Source: Diplonema papillatum
Lineage: Eukaryota; Euglenozoa; Diplonemea; Diplonemida; Diplonemidae
Length of the DNA: 64,000 bases
Direction: 5' to 3'
Assembly (NCBI GenBank): GCA_030068145.1
Contig: JAPJBO010000051.1
Span: forward strand, 321,501-385,500
Part shown: positions 20,917-29,900 of the stretch, one piece after another
Numbering within the stretch: the first letter of the stretch is position 1
Layout: every line of letters begins with the position of its first letter
Made by a program: the position numbers and the translations under genes
The notes under the pieces: generated by a model
The model's input: only the letters and a program-made list of their open reading frames with translations
Told to the model about the DNA's origin: nothing
Databases searched by the model: none

Positions 20917-23900
20917 CTGTGGTGGGTGGGTGGGCGGTTCAAGAGGGAAAATTTTAGTTAGGTAGGGGGGGGGGGGGGGGGGGGGGTCACCACACATTTT
21001 ATTAGAGTTAAAGTTCGCTTGAATTCCGGGGGTTTAGGGTCTCCGTGTGACCGTTCATGAATGGGTTCTCTTAGAGCAAGAAAGGGCTATGTGGTTACGG
21101 GTTGTATATTTAGTGCACGCTTTCGTTATGGGTTATGGCTAGCCATGTCCGGGACTGTTTGTGACCGACACCAAGTACATTCCTTCGTGGAGTGTAGTCT
21201 TGGGCCCCCCACGTTCTACAAGTTGAGCATTGAGTTCTTTAAGGTGCAAGTGCCATCAAGGCAGGCGAGCACTGTTGAGCAGGGGTTGCCTTGTAGCCCG
21301 TACCGGTCTGTTGTCCGCATTTATATGTATTTTCTCGCAGCGTGGTGCTTGGATTTCGCGGCACTTGCGGTGCTTCACGTGGTGTTATTCTTCGCTTTTT
21401 CTCAGCGCAGGCTAAAAAGACGTACGTGTGGTGTCTGTTGTCGCTTTGCGTGGTATTCTTATTGAAAGTATGCCAATACTGCAGGGAATAGTTGACTAGA
21501 CCTCTTGAATTTGTGCTAACCGCGAATTGGGGAGTCGGGAGAACCTACAAAGCCAAAAGCAGGACCGACCCATTCGTGCTCGGCACCGGCAGCCCCCCCG
21601 GCCAAGAAAGGCGAAGAATCCCCCCGTTCGTGAGAAAAAGCGAAGAACAGACTTTGTCCTATAGGTCACTGTGGCCGACGCCCCCCCCCCCCCCCCCCCC
21701 CCCCCCAGTGCTGATGCTAAGGCCCCTAAACTCGGCATCGTTGTCAGCCGGACGGCAACGAGGGTGGGTGGGTCCCCCCCCCCCTAAACACCCCCCCCTC
21801 CTGGGCCTGTGTGCAGCAGGGTGGTGACCGCTCCAAGGTGGTTTCCTCAGCAGCGACCAAGAAAAAAAAATTTTTTTTTGGCCCAAATCCTCCCAAAAAA
21901 GCACTCGAAAAAAAAGATTTTTGACCCACTTTTTCCACCATTTCACCTTAGAGAATTTAGCTAAGGTGGGTCCCACAGTAGGTCCACAGTGGGTTGCACC
22001 ACACGGTGCACTAGTAAAAGTGAAAAAGGTGTTTTGACTAGTCATTTTACTAGTGAAAAAGCATGACTAGTGCACTAGTAAAAATGACTAGTGCACTAGT
22101 AAAAACACTAGTAAAAATGACTAGTGCACTAGTAAAAATGACTAGTGCACTAGTCAAAATGACTAGTGTCCTAGTAGAAATCCACCTGTTCCGAACCGAA
22201 ATCTGGGCTATTTCGTAGATTTCAGAGGGTCCCACGGCACAACTGTGCCCTACCGTTGCGCTCACAACCGTGTTCGGAATAATGTTGGACCGGGAAAAAG
22301 TCGAAGTACTTTTCAAAACCCCCAAAAGTTTGCAGTTTACTGAGGGAACTGGAGCAAGGCGCATGGCTAGACGAGCACGACCACCTCGAATCGACACCAG
22401 AAGAATTCGGGGTGGGGCTGGCTTCGACGACTAGTAATATCCCGGTAAATGGTAGCACTCCTGAACAAGCCTGAACCAACAGGATCAAAGAATGTCAGTC
22501 ACACCTTCCCGATTCTTTTTCATGTCGAGATGAGGGACCTGAAGACGGGCGCTGCGTGGCGCGATTTGGGGTGTGGCCAGCGCGCGGCCGATGTGGCGCG
22601 TGATCTGCAGGTGGAGTACGTTCTGCCGGGTCATCAGTTCGGACCTGGTTGTGCGTGCTCGTTGGAGAGCAGGTTTGCGCCCCTGAGAGAGTGGCTGTAT
22701 GCCGCCGAGTCGCTCGAAGGGTGGCGCAGTCGGCCGCAGTTCAAGGCGCTTGGGGAGTTGCTGCTGCGCGAGCTGCGCATAGAGTTCTTGTGTGCGCAGG
22801 GGGGGTTCTCGCGCGAAGAGTTCCGGATGCACATGCAGCTGGAGAGCGAGGACCCCCTGGACAGAGCGGTGGCCAAGCTGTGGCTAGAACGCCGGGGATT
22901 CGACGGCGGATGTTCCTCTGGTACCGGAGGCGGTGTTCGCGGACGGAAGAGGCGCATTCCCCCCGCGGTCCGACGCCGGCGCAAGCGCGATCAGCGCCAG
23001 TCGATGCCGCCGACTACCGTCTCACCTCCCCAGTCATCCGACGGCCCGTTGCCCCGCTCCCACGTCCGCTACCACGACCCCCAAGCCGCCCCGGTGCAGG
23101 CGCGGTGTGCCCGGCTGGTGCCCCTCTTGCCCGCTCGGTGCACCGCCCCGAGGGGAGATGCGTCGGGAGACGACACGCTGCAGCTTCCCCCCCAATCAAT
23201 CGGCAATCCCCCACATTCAATCAACTTTGCGGGAGTGTCTCTCGTTGGACACCATCCGGGCACCGCCCGGTCGCCTGACTCCCGTGAATCCCATTCTTCC
23301 CCGATTGCAGGGGAACCCCCTGCGCAGCGACTCGGTGCGGCTTCAGACCCGCAGAGTGACGCAGCGCGTGACCCCGCAGGCGCGACGACTTGCGGTTACG
23401 CAGCGCATGACATCGGCCACGGCGGCGGTGTCGGGTTGGGCAGCACATGCCCTGATGCGCAGCGACTCGGTCCGGTAGAAGGTTCCCTGGTGGGACACGA
23501 CGTGGCGTGCTCAGGCGGCGCGCTACGACCCGGTCCGGTTGAGGTTTTTGGGGAGGCGACATGTTTCGCGACAGGTGAATGGGAACCTGCCCTTGGGATG
23601 GCTCCCGGGGCGGTTAGCGGGTTTGACCCGTCATGTTTTACAGGATTCGCTCCGTCTGGTTTGAATCAAACCATTGTTCCATTTCTGTATCCTTGGGGTT
23701 CTCCGCAAGGACCGTTTTTCATGGGTGGTTCTGCACCTCCAGGGTGGTTACCACCAGTTGGTACCGCGTTTTCGCGGTCTCTTCCTCAACCTGGCGTTGT
23801 AGGGGGAACAGCTACACCAGGTGGGCCTGAAAGCTCCGGTGCAGCGGCGCCTGTGCACCACATCTCGGGAGTTTCTCCAGGGGGGTTTTCCCCCATGGCT

Positions 23901-26900
23901 TCCGCGCTTCAGAGCGTTCCGGAGTTCAAGGTTGCTGATCTGCTGCCTGCCGAAGAGTTACCCGCTCCGTCAGCCATGCCCGGCACTGAGTTTACTGCAT
24001 TGCCGCCGCACGTAGGGGATTATCTGGCTCCGCTGAGCGACGTTGTGGGCCGTCGGGTCCACGGCTTTACCAGACGCGCGCACAACACGCGTCTTCCACA
24101 GTCGCAGGCGGAAAAGGAGGCACCTCTCCACGTGGCGGCGGTGCCGGCCATGGACACGGCGGCGCTCCGGCTCAGGATGAAACCTGACGTACGCGCGAGA
24201 TTTGACTCGGTCTGCAATGCCACGTTTTTCCCCGTTCGTGACGATCAAGAAGGAGACTCGTCCGGGGGCCAGCAGAGGAGGAGTCACCTCAGGTGCTCCC
24301 ACGCTTCCGAGCTCGTGAGGCTTGGCATTGCGTCGCCTTCCGACACGCCGGGCACTTTCCGCAACGTGCCTTTTACGGTCGTGGAGGACAAGGCGGGCCG
24401 CCTGCGTCAACGGTTCATTCTGTGGACGCAGGAGGCTAACGATGTGCTAAGCCGCCAAGGCTACGTGGCTCAGGTACCATTGGGCCATGTCTCGGAGTAC
24501 CTCGATGTCGTAGAGTCCGAGTGCGCCACAACGCGTGATTTGCGTTGTGGCTTTTATCAAGTAAAAGTCCCTGAGGAGGCTCGAAAGAACTTCGGTTTTC
24601 TCGATGAAGATGGCAATGCCTACGTCCTAAATAGGCTGCCGATGGGACACTCGTGTGCACCAGAGCTGATGCACACGCTAACAGCTGTGTTAGCAAGCCA
24701 CCCGGACTTCGTTGGGCCTGAATTCACGGCCGACGGGGTAACAGTCCATGCCTGGGTGGATAATATTCGTATTTGTGGATCCCGTGCCGCAGTGCTCTGC
24801 CAGACCGAGAAGCTTGATCGGCTGGCCGCACGGGTCCACGCTTCTTGGAAGCCCGAGGATAGCAACGACGCTTCCTTGGGCTATGATTTTATAGGGGTCA
24901 GTTTTGACCACGGTCGGAAGACCGTCTCTCCGGCGGCTCGCCTGATCGAAAAGATCCGGGCCGTCGATCTCTCTAGCCCCACCGCCGGCGATTTAGAATC
25001 GCTCGGCGGTCGTCTGCTCCATGCGAGCTCAGTCGTGAACGCGTTCCCCGGCTCGTTCTGGTTCGCCGTCAAGTTCTTGCGACGGATAACGAACAGCCTC
25101 AACAAGGGAACCCGCACGCAGTCAGAGACTGTGCGTGTGCCGGCCTCCATACGGAGGGATTTGCGATCATGGATCGATTCTGTCGATGTGAACAGAAAGT
25201 TCACGCGTCCGTCCACGAACCGCCCGTACGCGGTCTACGTGGACGCTTCCTTGCTGGGGTGGGGTGCTGTCCTGGTTGACCGGCAGACAGCAGAACTGAC
25301 TGTGTTGGGTGGCGCGTGGACCGAGCAGGAGACTCGGCACCACATAAACACGCTTGAAGCACTGGCTCTGAAGAGAGCCGTAGATGCGCTACCCCCGTCA
25401 GTGGTAGGGAGCGCGGTCGACATCCATGTCGACAATACGACCGTGGTCGGGGTGGCGCGGAAGAAAAACTGCATGCTCAACAAGGCGTTGAATGACGCAG
25501 TTGTGCACGCGTTGACCCGACTACGCGATTTGAAATGTTCCTGGTCCATCTCGTGGATCAGCACGAAGGAAAACCCGGCCGATGTCCCTTCGAGAGTTGC
25601 CCTTGCCGCTGACGCCTCGGAAGAGGATCGACAGCGACTTTTACTTGCGGTGAGGGCATTCTTTACTCGCGAGGGGGCTGGTGGCGTGACGTCGTCCCAG
25701 CGGCGATCATAGCTTGCCTCATGGTCGGTGTTCTTCCCCTTCGTTTGTTTGTAAGTATCCGCTTTGGTTTCACCCTTTGTTTTCAGATGGAGTTGCACGA
25801 GCCGACCGGAGGAAGGGGTCAGCACAAGCCCCAGGAAGCCAAGCCAGTGCGAGAGGCCAGAAGACGCCAGCTCCAATTCTTGCAGTTTACTGAGGGAACT
25901 GGAGCAAGGCGCATGGCTAGACGAGCACGACCACCTCGAATCGACACCAGAAGAATTCGGGGTGGGGCTGGCTTCGACGACTAGTAATATCCCGGTAAAT
26001 GGTAGCACTCCTGAACAAGCCTGAACCAACAGGATCAAAGAATGTCAGTCACACCTTCCCGATTCTTTTTCCCACCCTCCATCCCCCGCGTGACGTCGTC
26101 CCAGCGGCGATCATAGCTTGCCTCATGGTCGGTGTTCTTCCCCTTCGTTTGTTTGTAAGTATCCGCTTTGGTTTCACCCTTTGTTTTCAGATGGAGTTGC
26201 ACGAGCCGACCGGAGGAAGGGGTCAGCACAAGCCCCAGGAAGCCAAGCCAGTGCGAGAGGCCAGAAGACGCCAGCTCCAATTCCCAAAAAGTTCCGGTTC
26301 AAATATTTTACAGTAGGGTTCACGCCCACAAGGAAGTTTAGAATCCAAGAATACGATAAGATATGATACATGTGGTGTCTACAGTCAAGGGCGCGCCCAA
26401 GTCCGTTAACAGCGCCCTACAACTTGGAGGTCGCTACTGTAGCCAGACGCAGAAGGTGGCGAGTCGCTGAGCGTAGTCGGCACGCGGCGTCGCCGGGCCA
26501 TACGGAGCAGGGCCGGCGGCATGCCCGCGGAAGGACTCGACCTCGGCGAGCTCGCAGTGGAGCGAGCGTCGCTGAGTGAAGGCGACGTCCTGGCCGCCGA
26601 GTGGCGGTCACGCGCGTTTTTGACGGTGGATGCCGACGACAGCGGGCTGCTGGCGTTCAAGGAGTTGATCAAGTATAGCCGGTCCCGGACGTCGTGTTCC
26701 GGCACGTGGTCGGCGACGGGGGCAATCTCATGAGTCGCCCCGCCATGCTCACCCGAGCTGCTTGTCTACGCGACCCAGGCTACGCCCATAGTCATGATCG
26801 TGCAACCACGAGTTTTAAGGACGAACAGAAACTAAAGGTAACCTGAACCAATTTGGACGCGTTTGCGGCCCGGAATTCGGGAAGCTTTGGAATGTTCGCA

Positions 26901-29900
26901 CAATCTGCCGGTCCCATCATTGGTGTAACGGAAACATGAAACGAGTGCAAAAGCTGCTTCGGTCAGACTTCAAAATACCGCCAAAAAGTGAAAACCCCAG
27001 GGAAAAGTCCACAACTTTCAGAACCTCCAAAGCCCAAAACTTTAACTCTAAAAAGTCCAAAAAAATTCCGGTCCAATATTTTTCCGAATGCGGTTCCCAA
27101 CGCGATTCCTTACTGTGCGATAGACGAAAGCTGGGGGTCATGTCTGCCACGAGCGTCATTCAACAAAGCCAGTTCTGCAGGAATAAGTTACGATTACTCG
27201 TCGGTTTGTGTTTTGCGGCTGAACATGCAGAACTGTGGTCGCTTTTTTGGTGGGCCACCCCGACTCTTTACCCACAGGAACCGGGCTGAGTATTGAGTTC
27301 TAGAAAGTGCAAGTGCCATGAAGGCAAGCGAGCACCACAGCTGAGGGCGGGGAGTTTCTGGGAACTTGTCGCCTACTGGGAGCGTTATACAGTGCCTGCC
27401 TCATGCTCTTCCGCACTTACTACTAGTAGCTCTCAATGCCCGATAGACAGTGCGTTGTGAATTCAAGCTAATCCGAGGCGGTGACTTTTATTGTCGTTGT
27501 GAACAACCGAAGATGCGAAAGAAGCTGCTTTCACAAAATTCACAAATAGTACACCGGCTACGCGATTCACCTTACTGTGCGGTAGACCCGACGAGTAGAA
27601 ACCAGAACCTGCTCGTGTCCCACCCGACGGAAGCTTTGAGCAGTTGATCGGTGGGCTCAATGGTCGTTAGCACGTCCCGAACCGACAAAGAAACGTGACT
27701 TCCAGGCATTCGAAATGCCTGGACAAAGCACCACGACGTGTTGACTGGCACACAACGCGCGCGCCACAGGCTACAAGACTGGTTTTCCGCGGCGGCGTGA
27801 AAGAGGAAGCACGCAATGGGAGAGTGCCTCCAACACTAGAAAGCGGAGCACATAGCAGTGAGCAACGACACTATTTGTGGAATGTGCGCAACACAAAGCC
27901 TTGCATGCAAACAGTTCACAGGCGGACAAAGCCAGCACCTGTTGCACATTCATGTTGGGAAGCTCGGCAAGAATCGTGGGTTTTAGGGAACCCACTACTG
28001 TAAATGCACTGTGTCCGGTGCGATGCCATCTACGGACCAGAGTTTGAATGTGGTCGGAAGCCCGCATTATTCCAGTGTCTGAAACCTGTCACGACATGTC
28101 TCTGACCTCACCGTGCAGGGATAGCACTGTCGTTTGCACTATGTTTGCTAAGCCATACAAGCTCAGGGACTTTCCCAAGAAACCAACCAAAACCCTCGCA
28201 ACTCGGCCTGTCTCGCGAAAACTGGGGTTGCCCAGGTGGTTTGTGGTGTCTGGGCACCGGTGGTCACGGTAGTGCCGTGGAACCCCTCGAAAACTCTCAA
28301 AACACCCAGGACTTGGGTCCAGGTTAGGTGGATTTTGTCTAAATTACTAGTCATTTTTACTAGTGCACTAGTCATTTTTTACTAGTGCACTAGTCATTTT
28401 TACTAGTGCACTAGTCATTTTTACTAGTGGCACTAGTCATTTTACTAGTCAAAAATTTGACTAGTAAAACCACTAGTCAAAGTCAAAAAAGTCCTTGACT
28501 AGTGCACCGTGCAGGAGGGGGGGGGGTACCCACCCCCACCCAGGGTTAGCAACTTCGTTTTGGGTCTCAGGCTTAGTATCAGCACTGCCCCTCCCCCCCT
28601 TTTTATTATCCCGGGTGGCGGACATATGGCGGCACGGCAAACCATAACTCATAAGGCCCGAGACCTCCCTCTCCCCAAGCCGGACATTGCCCGCCAAAGT
28701 CTAACCCCTCGGCTTCTTGTGTAACAAAGAAGGCCCCCAAGCGGAGCAAACAGTGAACAAAAAAAGTGCGCGTACGACAGACGAGGGCACAATCGCTCGG
28801 TAAATAACAACGGGGTTCACGATAGACCGGCCACAGGCCGACCCACCGAGTTGACTGCCACGTTCCCTTCCCTTACACACAATGAAAAAGGGCGCACCTG
28901 GCGCTGCTTTCGCGCAGGCTTGTAGTGTAACAAAGAAGGCCCCCAAGCGGAGCAAACAGTGAACAAAAAAAGTGCGCGTACGACAGACGAGGGGCACGAT
29001 CGCTCGGTAAATAACAACGGGGTTCACGATAGACCGGCCACAGGCCGACCCACCCGAGTTGACTGCCACGTTCCCTTACACACAATGAAAAAGGGCGCAC
29101 CTGGCGCTGCCTTCGCGCAGCGGCTGGGGAGTCCGGGCCACGGCGGGGGCCGGGCCGAGATGCTCGCCTTCCGCCGGGGGGTTCTCGGCGTCGTCGCGGA
29201 GGGCAGCGCCGGGTTGGCCGGCAGGAGGAGTTGCTCGTAGCCCGCGGCCAACGGCGCGGGAGGCTCCTCCACGGTGGCCGAAAAAGACGCCCGTTTGCCC
29301 GCCGCGCCGGCGGCGTGCGCGACGGCTGAGCTCAGGCGCCTGGCCGCCGGGCTGGACGGCCCTAGGCGGCTGTTCTTCCGCGCGATTTTCGTGGCCGTCA
29401 GCAGGATGCTGTTCGACTTGTGCATCTTCCGGCTGCTCGGCACCGGCAGCAGGTCCGGGGTCCCCGCGCCGCCTGGCGCCGGCTCCGGCGCGCCAGTACT
29501 GCCCCCGGCGGCTTCCGTCTGTGTGCTGGCGACGCGGGTGGGCCACAGAGCGGCGGGCACGGCCTTGTCGGCAGTGTCACGCTCGGGCAGGGCGCAATGC
29601 TCCAAGTCCGACAGGTCGGTGCGGTCTGCTCCGCCGAGTAACTCGTGCGCCTTCGCGATGACCTGTGTGCGTGGTTACAGTACAGTTCGCTCGTGGTTTG
29701 AGAGTCTGAGGACTTCAAAGTCTCCGGTGACCATCGTCTTATGATACCGTGTATACTTCGCTCGTGTTTTGAGAGTCTGAGGATTTCAAAGTCTCCGGTG
29801 ACCATCGTCTTATGATACCGTGTATACTTCGCTCGTGTTTTGAGAGTCTGAGGATTTTAAAGTCTCCGGTGACCATCGTCTTATGATACCGTGTATACTT

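Larger units (their letters stand above)
22331..26282 (+). mobile_element. YR-type retrotransposon with split direct repeats (element 1)
   Basis: The about 190-bp segment A occurs at 22331-22520 and 25878-26070. The about 195-bp segment B occurs at 25684-25877 and 26088-26282. The order is A1-ORF-B1-A2-B2, the terminal arrangement known for Ngaro/PAT/VIPER-type tyrosine-recombinase retrotransposons. The single ORF encodes a Gag-like region and RT/RNase H; no recombinase is found. It may therefore depend on another element. Confidence 0.85.
22005..28512. mobile_element. Inverted-repeat element with ACTAGT-rich ends (nested)
   Basis: The left end CACGGTGCACTAGT and the right end ACTAGTGCACCGTG are inverted copies. 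Each is followed inward by 150-170 bp of alternating ACTAGTGCACTAGT and AAAAATG, then AAATCCACCT. The 6.5-kb interior contains the retrotransposon at 22331-26282 and an EF-hand-like exon. No transposase of its own is seen and no clear target duplication. It could be a large non-autonomous DNA transposon, or two nearby copies of a short palindromic repeat. Confidence 0.55.
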
